In this document: positions 1 to 8,413 of the stretch, piece by piece
Layout: every line of letters starts with the position of its first letter
Position numbering within the stretch: position 1 is the stretch's first letter
Assembly: GCF_001667775.1 (NCBI RefSeq)
Contig: NZ_LZJI01000083.1
Location: 23,232-87,231, forward strand
Length of the DNA: 64,000 nt
Source of the DNA: Mycobacterium sp. E1747
GTDB lineage: Bacteria > Actinomycetota > Actinomycetes > Mycobacteriales > Mycobacteriaceae
Direction of reading: 5' to 3'
Program-made: the position numbers and the translations under genes
Notes under the pieces: model-generated
Databases searched by the model: none
Told to the model about the DNA's origin: nothing
Seen by the model: the letters and a program-made list of their open reading frames with translations, nothing else

Positions 1-59
1 TCATCGCCGGAGACCCTCCGCGAAGGACGATGATGAGCATGCGTCGCAAGCCGAGCGAA

Positions 60-713
60 TCATTCGTAGAGCGTTTTCCATACGATGTCGGTCAACGCTT
101 TCAGCAAGCGGGCAGTCCGCGCGGTGCCCGCCGAAGCCGCCATGGTGTAAAGGCCGCGTTCGATCATCCAGATCACCCAGCCAGCCGTTTCGGCGGGCTC
201 CAACCGGCCGTCGACGAATCCCTCCGCCTGCCCGCGTTCGATATGTGCTGTCAGTTTTGCGATCGCGTCGTTCTGCAGGTCGAGCACCTGCTTCTTGATA
301 TTCGGTTCGTAACCGGCTGCATCGGAGATCGCGGCTTCGACAACCTTGTGCCGCAGGTACATATCGAAGATTCCGCCCAGAGCCTGTTCCAACTGGTCGC
401 GGGTGCAGTCCGCGCGCAATTCCCACCACCGTGTGGCCACGACCGACGACTCGGCGATGAAGTGCTGCGCGAGCTCCAGAAGCAATGATGCCTTGTCCGA
501 GAAGTTGGCGTAGAAAGTTGCCCTCGACACCCGCGCCTCGTTCAGTATCTGGTCGATGGTGATGGCAGGAAACGAATGGTCGACAAGGAGTCGCTCGACC
601 GCTTCAAGCAGTCGCTGTCGAAGCTCCGCGCGCTGTTCGGCCCGAGTGCGGCGCTGCTTGCGAGCGGCGGTCGTTCGAGCGCCGGCTCGCTGGTCGGCTC
701 CGGGCCGGGTCAC
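60..713 (-). CDS. TetR family transcriptional regulator
   Basis: Predicted DNA-binding repressor of 217 aa. The N-terminal helix-turn-helix spans about residues 50-74, with the recognition helix reading SRATFYANFSDK. The C-terminal ligand domain ends in TDIVWKTLYE. I take the GTG at 713 as start because GGAG lies 5 nt upstream of it; the frame is open to a GTG at 758. It is the last gene of a minus-strand group LLM-A, kinase, SDR, TetR (3918 to 60) and probably controls that group. The closest relative in the window is the TetR at 7783, to which it aligns along its whole length (shared ALGGIFDMYL-like, GWVIWMIERGLY and IVWKTLY blocks), so the two are recent paralogues. The ligand is unknown. 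Confidence 0.9.
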   Translation of the reverse strand: MTRPGADQRAGARTTAARKQRRTRAEQRAELRQRLLEAVERLLVDHSFPAITIDQILNEARVSRATFYANFSDKASLLLELAQHFIAESSVVATRWWELRADCTRDQLEQALGGIFDMYLRHKVVEAAISDAAGYEPNIKKQVLDLQNDAIAKLTAHIERGQAEGFVDGRLEPAETAGWVIWMIERGLYTMAASAGTARTARLLKALTDIVWKTLYE

Positions 714-800
714 AGGTGCTCCGATCCAACTCGAGAGGCATGGACGGAGCCGCCGCACATGAACATGCTTCGCCTGCGGTGCGTCATTATGCCCCAGCCG

Positions 801-1586
801 CTACATGCCCTTATACAGGCCGCCGTCGATCCGCAGGTCGGCGCCGGTGATGTACGCCCCTCCCTTCCCGGCGAGGAACACGACCGCCGCCGCCACCTCC
901 TCAACGGAGCCCAGTCGTCCCAGCGAGACGCCGCCGAGCTGGTCTAACATCGCTTGGATCGCCTCTTGTCGGGGAAGGCCGGTCGCAGCGGCGAGCTGAT
1001 CGCCGAGTTGCCCCTCGCCGGTCCACCCTGGGGTCTCGATCGCGCCGAGAGACAGCGTGTTGACCCGCACACCTAGCGGTCCCATCTCCACGGCGAGCGC
1101 CTTGGTGAAGGTGTTCAGGGCGGCCTTCGACGCCGCGTAGTCGACAATGCCCGGCTCCGGTTTGACCGCTCCTATCGACGAGATGTTGACGATGCTCCCG
1201 CCGCGCTCCACCAACGACGGAAGTGCCCGTCGAATGAGCCTCACCGGAGCGAATAAATTCAGGTCGAGCGACACCTGCCACTCGGCGTCGGAAACCGCTG
1301 CGATCCCGTTGGTGCGCGGCTGTTCGATCCCGCCCACGTTGTTGACGACGAGATCGATTCCGGCAGCCGCTTCCAACGCCGTATCGGCGAGAAGCGCCAC
1401 TCCATCGGCCGTGAGGAGGTCGGCCTCCACCCACTCGATTCCGGGTAGCGCGGGGTCGGATCGCGACGCGCCGAAGACCCGCATCCCGACATCGCGAAGG
1501 GCGCTGCATACCCCGCGACCGATACCGCGACTGGCCCCCGTCACTACTGCCACTTTTCCCGACAGCGTTGGGTCCTCTGAAATCAT
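801..1586 (-). CDS. Short-chain dehydrogenase/reductase (classical SDR)
   Basis: NAD(P)-dependent oxidoreductase of 261 aa acting on an alcohol or ketone. The cofactor motif TGASRGIG is at residues 16-23. Asn82-Asn83 of the NNxG motif, Ser136/137, Tyr150 and Lys154 (YAASK) form the usual catalytic set. The C-terminus ends with the IDGG block seen in FabG-like members. GGAGAG precedes the ATG at 1586. The 84-base gap to the upstream kinase and the small gap to the downstream TetR suggest one transcript. The substrate cannot be inferred; the neighbours suggest a hydroxylated intermediate also seen by the kinase and LLM enzymes. Confidence 0.93.
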   Translation of the reverse strand: MISEDPTLSGKVAVVTGASRGIGRGVCSALRDVGMRVFGASRSDPALPGIEWVEADLLTADGVALLADTALEAAAGIDLVVNNVGGIEQPRTNGIAAVSDAEWQVSLDLNLFAPVRLIRRALPSLVERGGSIVNISSIGAVKPEPGIVDYAASKAALNTFTKALAVEMGPLGVRVNTLSLGAIETPGWTGEGQLGDQLAAATGLPRQEAIQAMLDQLGGVSLGRLGSVEEVAAAVVFLAGKGGAYITGADLRIDGGLYKGM

Positions 1587-1670
1587 GTCACTCTCCGATC
1601 GATCATCGCCGCCGGACCAACATCGGCCAGCCGCTTCTGTCCCACGTGCGGGTCGAATTGCGCCACAGAG

Positions 1671-2768
1671 TCATCCGCCCGGAAGCAGACCGACCGCGCC
1701 GAGATCGTCAACGCATGCGGCGCCCCGCAGCATCATGCCGTCGAGCAAGTCTCGCCCCTCCGCGGTGGCGACATCCCAGCGCGTGGAGACGAGCATCGGG
1801 TAGACGAGCCCCCAGACCGTGGCGATCCGGTACTGCCTCCATGCCGTGTCCCACGAGTAATCGGTGACGCCGCGCTCGCGCAGCCCCTCCCACCATGCGC
1901 GTACCAACTCCTCGTCGTGTCCCCGACGCACATCCGTCCGCATGCTTTGCGACACCACATACGCCACGTCGAAAACCCCGCAGGCCTGACCCGCCATTTG
2001 GAAGTCGATGAATATCGGCACGCCGTCATCACCGATGAAGAGATTGTCTGAACGCAACTCACCGTGAATGATCGTGCGCGGGTGGGACAGCTCCGCGACA
2101 AAGAACGGAATCAACTCGGCGAACCGCTCACATGTTCGCGCGACCGCAGCGGGGATGTCGTCCGCGAGGCGGGAACCGATGGCTGGCCACGCGATCCGGC
2201 AGACCTCCCCGAACGTTGACCACACCATCAGCGCCCGGTCAGAGTCCATGCGCGGCAACGTCTCTGCCAATCCGTCGAGCACCGGGTTGTTCCATCCCCA
2301 CGCATGCAGTGCAGCCAGGCCGCGTACGACCGACGCCGCGTTGGCTAGCGACAGCCCCGTGCGCTGGTCTGCGGCGACGAGCGGGGCGAGGTCCTCGATG
2401 ATCAGGATCGTGTCGCTGGAGTTCGGATCCGATTCGGTGACGATGGGCCGCGGTGTGCGGACGGGAGCCGACGATGAGCCGTGCGCGACGTGGCGATAGA
2501 ACGCCAGCTCTCGCCCGTACGAGCCGATCACATCGTGCACGTCGCGCGTCGGCCCTGGCGGAAAGGGCATCTTGACCACCGCACTCACGGTTAAGCCCGA
2601 GGTGGTGGCGTATTGCATCCGGAACAGTTCACCGCCAAATGCGGAGTGCTCGCCAAGCGGTGCCTTGAGAAGGATATTCGCTCGGTCGTCGTCCGCGATC
2701 TGACCACCTCGTCGCAGCGCGGCCGTCAGCCACGCATCGTCGACCTGGTCCTGGTTCGCTGGAATCAT
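1671..2768 (-). CDS. APH-fold phosphotransferase (small-molecule kinase), HGE variant
   Basis: ATP-dependent phosphotransferase of the APH/CHK-kinase superfamily, 365 aa, expected to phosphorylate a hydroxyl group of a small molecule. Visible features are a VVKM strand with Lys66, IIEDLAP at 123-129 (hinge region), HGELRSDN at 235-242 and IDF at 254-256 (metal-binding DFG equivalent). The canonical catalytic Asp of HGD is Glu here, a substitution shared with the paralogue at 36011-37090. I chose the ATG at 2768, 7 bases after the LLM-A stop, because the longer frame upstream runs inside the LLM gene. It lies directly downstream of an LLM-A gene, as does its paralogue, so kinase and oxidoreductase probably act on the same compound. 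Confidence 0.88.
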   Translation of the reverse strand: MIPANQDQVDDAWLTAALRRGGQIADDDRANILLKAPLGEHSAFGGELFRMQYATTSGLTVSAVVKMPFPPGPTRDVHDVIGSYGRELAFYRHVAHGSSSAPVRTPRPIVTESDPNSSDTILIIEDLAPLVAADQRTGLSLANAASVVRGLAALHAWGWNNPVLDGLAETLPRMDSDRALMVWSTFGEVCRIAWPAIGSRLADDIPAAVARTCERFAELIPFFVAELSHPRTIIHGELRSDNLFIGDDGVPIFIDFQMAGQACGVFDVAYVVSQSMRTDVRRGHDEELVRAWWEGLRERGVTDYSWDTAWRQYRIATVWGLVYPMLVSTRWDVATAEGRDLLDGMMLRGAACVDDLGAVGLLPGG

Positions 2769-2775
2769 TGCGCGG

Positions 2776-3918
2776 CTACAACCTTCCGGATGAAGCCCGG
2801 GCTCGCCAGGACTCGACGACGCCCTGGTTCTGCCCCGGGGTCGTGCCATAGATGATGATCTCGTCGGCACCGGCGTTGCGGAATTCGAGCATCTTGTCGA
2901 CGCACTGTTCGGAAGTGCCCAGCGCGCACGATTCGGCTATCCACTCGTCGGGGATGAATCTGGTCGCCTCCATAAGATCCCGCCGGTGAAAATGCTCGTC
3001 GGCGGATGCCATTCCGGCAAATTCATCAGCCTGCTGCAGCCGCACCGCCGGAGCGAGATCCCAGTTGTTGACCTTCACGGTCGCCTTCGCCCAGTGGTCG
3101 ATCTGCATATACGTCACCGCACGCGCGTACGTCTGCTGGCGAGTCTCGAATTCGTCGAGATCGGGTGCGGTGATTACACACTGGGCGACTCGGACCGTGC
3201 CCGGATCGCGCCCGATCCTCTCGCAAGCGACGTCGATGTTCTTCCGCGCTGCCCGGGTGGCTTCGGGAGTGAGCAAGGGGCACAGCATGATCCCGTCGAA
3301 CGCTTCTGCGACTGCCCTTGCCGCACGCGGACCGCCGAAGCTGCCGTACCAAACGGGGGGTGGATCACCGTGGTAGGTGTCGCCCATCGCCAGCCCGTGG
3401 AAGCTCCCTGCCGGACCGTCGTAGTCCACGCGCTCCCCCCGCCACAACTGGCGCAGAAGCCCGACGTAGTCGACCAGCCCCGCGTATCCGGGAGCGGCCG
3501 AGAGGCCCAGCGCGACGCGGTTGTAATCGGCTTCGCCCTGCCCCAGTCCGAGCACGAATCGCGGCCCGTAGCACGCTTGCATGGTCGCCGCGAACGCGGC
3601 CATCAGCTTGGGGTGGCGATCGCTGGGCCGAATGACACCAGTACCCAGTTCGAGCCGGCTCGTGTGAGCCGCCATCCCGCTGAGGAGGGTGGCCGCTTCC
3701 TTGATGTTGAATCTCTCGGACAACCACACTCGGCGAAAGCCAATCCGTTCAGCGTCGATTGCGTCGGCGAAGCCCTGGATCGGGGTCCTCACCTCGGTCG
3801 TGTTCGCCAGGCCATCCGGCAATTGCGACTGAAGGCGCCCACCCAACACGAACGTACTTAGGTCGTCGACGACCGGCGCCGCCCCAGTCGCTTCCATGAC
3901 ATCGGATTGCGCTGGCAT
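2776..3918 (-). CDS. LLM-class oxidoreductase, subtype A (copy A1)
   Basis: Luciferase-like TIM-barrel oxidoreductase of 380 aa, probably using F420 or reduced flavin. Subtype A is recognised by VVDDLS near the N-terminus, the block LSERFNIKEA, a RHPKLMAAFAATMQ segment followed by VLGLGQGE, and the C-terminal AGADEIIIYGTTPGQN. GAGGAGGA precedes the ATG at 3918. It is closely similar to the products at 37087, 49077 and 53680. It reads divergently from a subtype-B gene at 4201 across a 280-base intergenic region, giving one of four A/B pairs in the window. It heads the minus-strand group LLM-A, kinase, SDR, TetR. Confidence 0.92.
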   Translation of the reverse strand: MPAQSDVMEATGAAPVVDDLSTFVLGGRLQSQLPDGLANTTEVRTPIQGFADAIDAERIGFRRVWLSERFNIKEAATLLSGMAAHTSRLELGTGVIRPSDRHPKLMAAFAATMQACYGPRFVLGLGQGEADYNRVALGLSAAPGYAGLVDYVGLLRQLWRGERVDYDGPAGSFHGLAMGDTYHGDPPPVWYGSFGGPRAARAVAEAFDGIMLCPLLTPEATRAARKNIDVACERIGRDPGTVRVAQCVITAPDLDEFETRQQTYARAVTYMQIDHWAKATVKVNNWDLAPAVRLQQADEFAGMASADEHFHRRDLMEATRFIPDEWIAESCALGTSEQCVDKMLEFRNAGADEIIIYGTTPGQNQGVVESWRARASSGRL

Positions 3919-3992
3919 CCCTACTAGTCCTCCTCGTGCAATGGCTGGTTCTCGAAGCGAAGGCGCGCGGCGTCGTTGCGACCGACGCCTTC

Positions 3993-4016
3993 GAATAACT
4001 CATATGGATAGTCCAT
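3993..4016. promoter_or_regulatory. Candidate operator between divergent LLM-A and LLM-B
   Basis: A 13-base perfect inverted repeat ATGGA-TAG-TCCAT lies at 4004-4016 in the AT-richer divergent promoter region. Just before it is GAATAACTCA (3993-4002), which resembles one arm of the inverted repeat at 7679-7711. As the TetR genes at 60 and 7783 are paralogues, this may be a related half-site. Regulator assignment is inference. Confidence 0.35.
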
Positions 4017-4200
4017 TTTACATGCCACGAGCGGCTGCCAGGGGCGCGCGTGTCATCTAAATAAGCTGTGTATGAACACAATTTGGAAACTATAACCCAC
4101 ACCAACAAATCAGACTACTAGTTTGTTTTTTCGCGGCGCGATGATAATGTCCGCTTGTCCCGTGACGACAGTCACAGTTCCCGCGACACGAGGAGACCCC

Positions 4201-5334
4201 TTGCTGGAAACGGCGATTCCGTACGGCAACAACCGCAACATTCCGACGGCCCAAATAGCACCGTTCGTCGACGCGATGGTCGCCAGCGGCGCCGTGGACA
4301 CCTTCTGGGCATGGGATGAACTGACCTCTTGGTTCCCCGAGCATCTCTGGAACACCGACAACACAGGCTTCGCCGAGCTGCTCCCCCTTCATTCGACCAA
4401 CGATCCGTTCCTGCTCGCGGCAATGGCCGCGCAAGCCAATTCCCGTCTGGGCGTGCACCTATCGACCGACGCCGTGCGCGCCCGCCCTGCCGAGCTGATG
4501 CGCAGTCTGATGACGCTGGCGACGGCGACGGACCGTCGTCCAGTCCTCGCAATCGGCGCAGGCGAGCTTCGTCAAGCCAAGCCGTTCGGGTACCGCAGGA
4601 AGGAGGGACTGGGTCGGCTGGAAGACGTCCTACGGCTCTCCCGCCTGCTATGGGAGCGGGACGAACCGTTCGACTTCGACGGCAACTACTGGAAGTTCGA
4701 TAAGGCGTTCCTGGGCGCGGCCCGTCCGGAGCGACGCCCCGAGCTCTGGGCACTCGGAGGTGGCCCACGCCTGATCGAGCTCGCCGCGCAGTACGCGGAC
4801 GGCTTCGAGACGAACGCCCCGGTCGGGACGCTGGATCCCGAGCACTACGCCGCCCAAGTCAAGCACCTCAAGGAACGTGTGGAGGCGCATGGCCGCGACC
4901 CCGAGGCTTTCGGCTTCGGGGTGTGGTTCGCCACGTTCATGCACGACGATGCCGAGGTTCTGCAGCGCGCCTTCAATAACCCGTTGATGAAGTTCTTTGC
5001 CCCGATCTTCGGCCGTAGCAGTCAAAGCGCCTGGCAACGAGAGGGTCTCGAGCCGGTGATGCCGCTCGACTACAACTACGCGATCCGATTCAACCCGTTC
5101 GAACTCTCAGAGGCCGAGGCTCAGTCGATTGTCGACCGCACGCCGGCAAAGATGGTCGAACGTGCGCTGCACGTCGGCACACCGGCTGAATGCGCCGCCA
5201 TCGCACGCCAATACGTCGAAGCCGGAGCAACCTTCGTAGGCCTGGTCGACGTGCTGCCATTGGTGCTCGGGCCTGCAGAGGCAGACGCATGCGGAGCCCG
5301 GGCGATGGAGTTCATGACTCACCTGCGCGCGTGA
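4201..5334 (+). CDS. LLM-class oxidoreductase, subtype B (copy B1)
   Basis: Luciferase-like TIM-barrel oxidoreductase of 377 aa, probably F420/flavin-dependent. Subtype B is recognised by a W-(D/F)-(D/E)-E/Q-x-(T/S)-x-W-F block near residue 35, a TDAVR segment, GAGE(L)RQ near residue 120, and a GGGP(R/K)LI block near residue 185. I chose the TTG at 4201: AGGAG ends 5 nt upstream, and the resulting N-terminus matches the paralogue at 39341; an ATG at 4141 would add an unrelated tail. It is the divergent partner of LLM-A at 2776-3918. A strong hairpin follows the stop codon. Confidence 0.92.
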   Translation: MLETAIPYGNNRNIPTAQIAPFVDAMVASGAVDTFWAWDELTSWFPEHLWNTDNTGFAELLPLHSTNDPFLLAAMAAQANSRLGVHLSTDAVRARPAELMRSLMTLATATDRRPVLAIGAGELRQAKPFGYRRKEGLGRLEDVLRLSRLLWERDEPFDFDGNYWKFDKAFLGAARPERRPELWALGGGPRLIELAAQYADGFETNAPVGTLDPEHYAAQVKHLKERVEAHGRDPEAFGFGVWFATFMHDDAEVLQRAFNNPLMKFFAPIFGRSSQSAWQREGLEPVMPLDYNYAIRFNPFELSEAEAQSIVDRTPAKMVERALHVGTPAECAAIARQYVEAGATFVGLVDVLPLVLGPAEADACGARAMEFMTHLRA

Positions 5335-5350
5335 CCCCGATGTGACGGGT

Positions 5351-5384
5351 TCGGGGCCATCCGACCGCCATCGGATGGCCCCGA
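5351..5384. terminator. Hairpin between convergent genes
   Basis: A perfect 14-bp stem, TCGGGGCCATCCGA paired with TCGGATGGCCCCGA, encloses a 6-base loop. It sits between the stop of the plus-strand LLM-B gene and the stop of the minus-strand kinase, with no long T run, as is common for actinobacterial terminators. It probably stops transcription from both sides. Confidence 0.75.
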
Positions 5385-5398
5385 CCGTTTCACGGACC

Positions 5399-6520
5399 TT
5401 AGCGGTGCCCGGTCACCCAGCCCGTCTCCGCGCCCGGCGGATCGATACCGAGCAGACCGGCGAGCACCATCGACGCCGGGTTGGTGGTGGGCATCGGGTT
5501 GTCGGACGGCATCAACCCCTTGTCCATGAGCATGTGCGCCAGACGCATCATGACGATGGAGAGCCGGGTGCCCGCGAGAATCTCGTAGAATTCGGTGTGC
5601 AGTAGCGGAGCGCCGGCGAGTTCGCTGTATCGAGCGAGCATCTGCTCCTGGCTGGGCATTCCGTCGGGTATCGGCACTCCGATCCCCTCGGTGTACATCC
5701 TGTTCAGGAAGGCGAACCAACCGAGGTCGATCTCGGCGGGACCAAGGGCGAGCAGTTCCCAGTCGAGCACCGCGGTGACCCGGCAGTCGTCGTCGAACAT
5801 CATGTTCCCCGGCCTCGCGTCACCCCAGACGAGCCCGAGTGCGGACTCGTCCTCCGGGACGTTATCGGTCAGCCACTGCAGCGCCGTTTCGACTACCCTG
5901 TGTGCCTTGCCATTTCGGCAGAATTCGAAGAAGTCCTGCCAGTATTTGATGTGCTGTCCCGTGGCACTGCCAGCGGCCCGATCCGGATGGCCGAGGATCT
6001 CCGATGTGAATCCACTCGTGTCCGCGCGGTGGACCTGTGCCAGTGCAGCGAGGCCGTTTTCGAATATCGCGGCACGTTGTTCGGGTTGCAGCTCGGTAAA
6101 CCAGCCACCGGCGGTGAACGGTGGGTCATCCCCGAGCGTTCGGCCATGAAGCTGTTGCATCAGCAGGAACGGGCCGCCGAGAATCGCTGTGTCGTATTCG
6201 ACGCTGAGCACAGCGGGAACCGGTGCCTTCGTGGTGGCGCCCACGGACTCCATCGCGCTGGCTTCTCGGCGCAGGTCGTAATCGGGAAACACCTCACCGC
6301 CGGGCAGGATGACCCGCGCAGCCAGCTTCTCGAGGTGGGTACACCCGTCGGCGTCGATCCTAATTAGATCGAATAAAATTGTCTCGCTGGACATCCCGGC
6401 GGAGTGCGGCATGTGAAGATCTGTAACCGTGACACCGGTGTCACCCGGATGGGTCTTCTCCCACCATTCAGCGAGCGACGTCGCCGCGCGCTGGGGGTCG
6501 GTCGTGTTCGACAGAGCCAT
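5399..6520 (-). CDS. APH-fold phosphotransferase, ACAD10/11-like subgroup (WGD)
   Basis: Small-molecule kinase of 373 aa in the APH superfamily. The catalytic loop reads WGDARPGN at 232-239 and is followed by LDWE at 252-255; Trp replaces the usual His before Gly-Asp, as in both other members of this subgroup here (39630 and 42568). An MSSETILFD block near residue 43 and DDPPFTAGGW near residue 131 are shared by all three. The ATG at 6520 follows an excellent AGGGAGGT and lies 13 bases after the stop of the DUF7064-like gene, so the two are co-transcribed. The same DUF-then-kinase arrangement recurs at 41844-39630. The substrate is unknown; homologous ACAD11-type domains phosphorylate hydroxyacyl-CoAs. 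Confidence 0.88.
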   Translation of the reverse strand: MALSNTTDPQRAATSLAEWWEKTHPGDTGVTVTDLHMPHSAGMSSETILFDLIRIDADGCTHLEKLAARVILPGGEVFPDYDLRREASAMESVGATTKAPVPAVLSVEYDTAILGGPFLLMQQLHGRTLGDDPPFTAGGWFTELQPEQRAAIFENGLAALAQVHRADTSGFTSEILGHPDRAAGSATGQHIKYWQDFFEFCRNGKAHRVVETALQWLTDNVPEDESALGLVWGDARPGNMMFDDDCRVTAVLDWELLALGPAEIDLGWFAFLNRMYTEGIGVPIPDGMPSQEQMLARYSELAGAPLLHTEFYEILAGTRLSIVMMRLAHMLMDKGLMPSDNPMPTTNPASMVLAGLLGIDPPGAETGWVTGHR

Positions 6521-6533
6521 TCGTGACCTCCCT

Positions 6534-7589
6534 TCAGCGCATCTCGACAGACGGCAGCATCGAACGCCGATAGTCACGCTCGATGACGGCCCAGCCTTCG
6601 GCGCCATCCTCGGCGACGATGCGGAAAGCGCCCTGAGTGACGAACAGCGGATCCTCCTCTTCGTCATGGGCGGCACCGTTGACATTCAGGTTCGGCTCCA
6701 GCAGCGACAGCGTGTAACCGTGCAACCATTCCGCGGTATAGCGACGGGGCGTCTCACCGCCGAGTTCTACCACGACGTCGTGTGGCCGGTGGGTCGCAAG
6801 ATCTTCCAGCCCCGTGATGCGCAGGTCGTAGCCGATCTCGCACCTGCCGTCTTGTTGTATCGAGAAGACCCGATGATCCACGTCGCCGTGGCGACGCCAA
6901 TTCACCAGTCCATTGGACACACGACCGACTTCCGGAAAGACGGCGACGAAAAAGTGCAACCCGCCGAAGTCGGCAAAGTTCCTCGGCCCGCTTGAGTGAT
7001 CGCGATACCCCACGCCGTCCAACCGCCATTCCCGTCCACCCTCGGTCGAGAGTGTGCCCGTGGTCCGGAATCCCTGGGTGTGATGGAACGCAGCCCAGCT
7101 GAGGTTCTCGAACCCAAGTGCTCCATGCATATCCCACACTGGTGCGGCGGCGTCGAGTTCGACGGCAAATCTGAACGCGACAGCACGCGACGATCCGACT
7201 GGACCCTTCGCCATCTGCTCGCGTGTCGTCGGCTCGCCCGCGCCGTCGAACGTCACTCGCCACCTTTTCAGCGGCTCGACGCACTCCACCCGCAGATTGC
7301 CGGTGGCGGGCCCGCGGTCGTCGACGGCTCGACCCCACGACCTGTCGGCCAGCAGCGTGCCGTCGGGCAGCATCGCGATCACCTGACCCCACCAGAGGTC
7401 GAGGTCACCGGGCCATCTGCCGATGTGGATGAATAAACCCACGCCGGCCTCAGGACTCCAGACCTGGAAGAACTGCGTCTCACTCCAGTCCGTGACGTCA
7501 TGCCGCACGGCATGTAGCAACTCGTGCTCCGGCTGAACGCTGAACGGGTTGTCGCCGTGCAGAATTCGGGGTTCAAGTGTTTGTGACAT
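6534..7589 (-). CDS. DUF7064-like protein (copy 1 of 5)
   Basis: Protein of 351 aa with no assignable reaction. It belongs to a five-member set in this window that shares a GNLR-x-x-CVEPL-x-x-W block near residue 98 and a GYRDHSSGPR block in the middle. The RDxSxG core recalls the DHxWG signature of AttH/CrtC-type two-lipocalin enzymes, which hydrate or modify isoprenoid-like lipids; that fold relation is inference. No signal peptide or membrane segment is visible. The ATG at 7589 follows AAGGTGG. It is followed at 13 bases by a kinase, and lies divergent from the TetR gene at 7783 across a clear inverted repeat. Confidence 0.8.
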   Translation of the reverse strand: MSQTLEPRILHGDNPFSVQPEHELLHAVRHDVTDWSETQFFQVWSPEAGVGLFIHIGRWPGDLDLWWGQVIAMLPDGTLLADRSWGRAVDDRGPATGNLRVECVEPLKRWRVTFDGAGEPTTREQMAKGPVGSSRAVAFRFAVELDAAAPVWDMHGALGFENLSWAAFHHTQGFRTTGTLSTEGGREWRLDGVGYRDHSSGPRNFADFGGLHFFVAVFPEVGRVSNGLVNWRRHGDVDHRVFSIQQDGRCEIGYDLRITGLEDLATHRPHDVVVELGGETPRRYTAEWLHGYTLSLLEPNLNVNGAAHDEEEDPLFVTQGAFRIVAEDGAEGWAVIERDYRRSMLPSVEMR

Positions 7590-7678
7590 GACCACCTTCA
7601 GTTCGCGAGAGGACCGGCGTCGAGCCCGGGACCATGCACCCACCAAGCCGTTGTGACACCGAGCACTTTTCTATGCCA

Positions 7679-7711
7679 GAATAAAGTCAGATGTCAAGTA
7701 TGAGTTTATTC
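7679..7711. promoter_or_regulatory. Candidate TetR operator
   Basis: Inverted repeat with 11-base arms GAATAAAGTCA and TGAGTTTATTC (one mismatch) separated by 11 bases, located between the divergent DUF7064-like gene (start 7589) and TetR gene (start 7783). It is AT-rich against a GC-rich background. The position fits autoregulation by the adjacent TetR; which protein binds is inference. Confidence 0.6.
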
Positions 7712-7770
7712 AGCCGCTGCCGACCGACCCTCTATCGGACCACTACGCAAGGAGTGCGGAGTGCAGTTCC

Positions 7771-7776
7771 TACACT
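7771..7776 (+). promoter_or_regulatory. Leaderless -10 element of TetR gene
   Basis: TACACT lies 6 nt before the ATG at 7783, and there is no Shine-Dalgarno sequence at the right distance. This is the usual mycobacterial leaderless arrangement and fixes the start codon. Confidence 0.5.
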
Positions 7777-7782
7777 TCCTGC

Positions 7783-8406
7783 ATGAATGGCCAGTCGAAC
7801 ATCCGGCGGACCCGCGAGCAGCAGCGCGCGCACTACCGCGCCACGCTGGTCGAGGGCATGCGCAGACTGCTCGCGCGGAAGGCATACACGGAGATCACGG
7901 TCGACGACATCCTGGCCGAATCGGGTGTGGCACGTGCGACGTACTATGCCAACTTCAAGGCGAAGTCCGAACTCCTTCTCGAAGTCGCCGCGGATTTGTA
8001 TCGCGATGCGTTGGTGGCGGCGGGGCCGTGGTGGCAGCTGAAGGCGGGAGCCTCACGTGGCGACTTGATGGATGCGCTCGGTGGAGTCTTCGACCTGTAT
8101 CTGCCCAATAAATTCACGATGGCCGCCCTGACGGAGGCATCGGCCTACGAGCCCGAAGTTCAGGGGCAAGTCCAACGGCTGCAACGCGGCTCGATCGTGC
8201 GCCTGGAACGTCATATCCGGGAGGGCCAGCGTGGCGGCACCATCAGAGGCTCGCTTTATCCCAAGGAGATTGCAGGGTGGTTGATCTGGATGGTGGAACG
8301 GGGTCTGTACCAGATGGCGACGTCGGCGAACGCGCGTCAGCAGCGACGTCTGCTGGAGTCGCTGACCGACATCGTCTGGCACACGCTCTACGACATGCAC
8401 GACTGA
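7783..8406 (+). CDS. TetR family transcriptional regulator
   Basis: DNA-binding regulator of 207 aa. The helix-turn-helix lies at about residues 38-62 (recognition helix ARATYYANFKAK), and the C-terminal domain ends TDIVWHTLYDMHD. It is a full-length paralogue of the TetR at 60-713. It is probably leaderless from 7783. It is divergent from the DUF7064-like/kinase pair and ends 7 bases from a convergent DUF7064-like/FAD pair, so it may control either or both; the inverted repeat at 7679-7711 favours the former. Confidence 0.92.
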   Translation: MNGQSNIRRTREQQRAHYRATLVEGMRRLLARKAYTEITVDDILAESGVARATYYANFKAKSELLLEVAADLYRDALVAAGPWWQLKAGASRGDLMDALGGVFDLYLPNKFTMAALTEASAYEPEVQGQVQRLQRGSIVRLERHIREGQRGGTIRGSLYPKEIAGWLIWMVERGLYQMATSANARQQRRLLESLTDIVWHTLYDMHD

Positions 8407-8413
8407 CAGCGGG

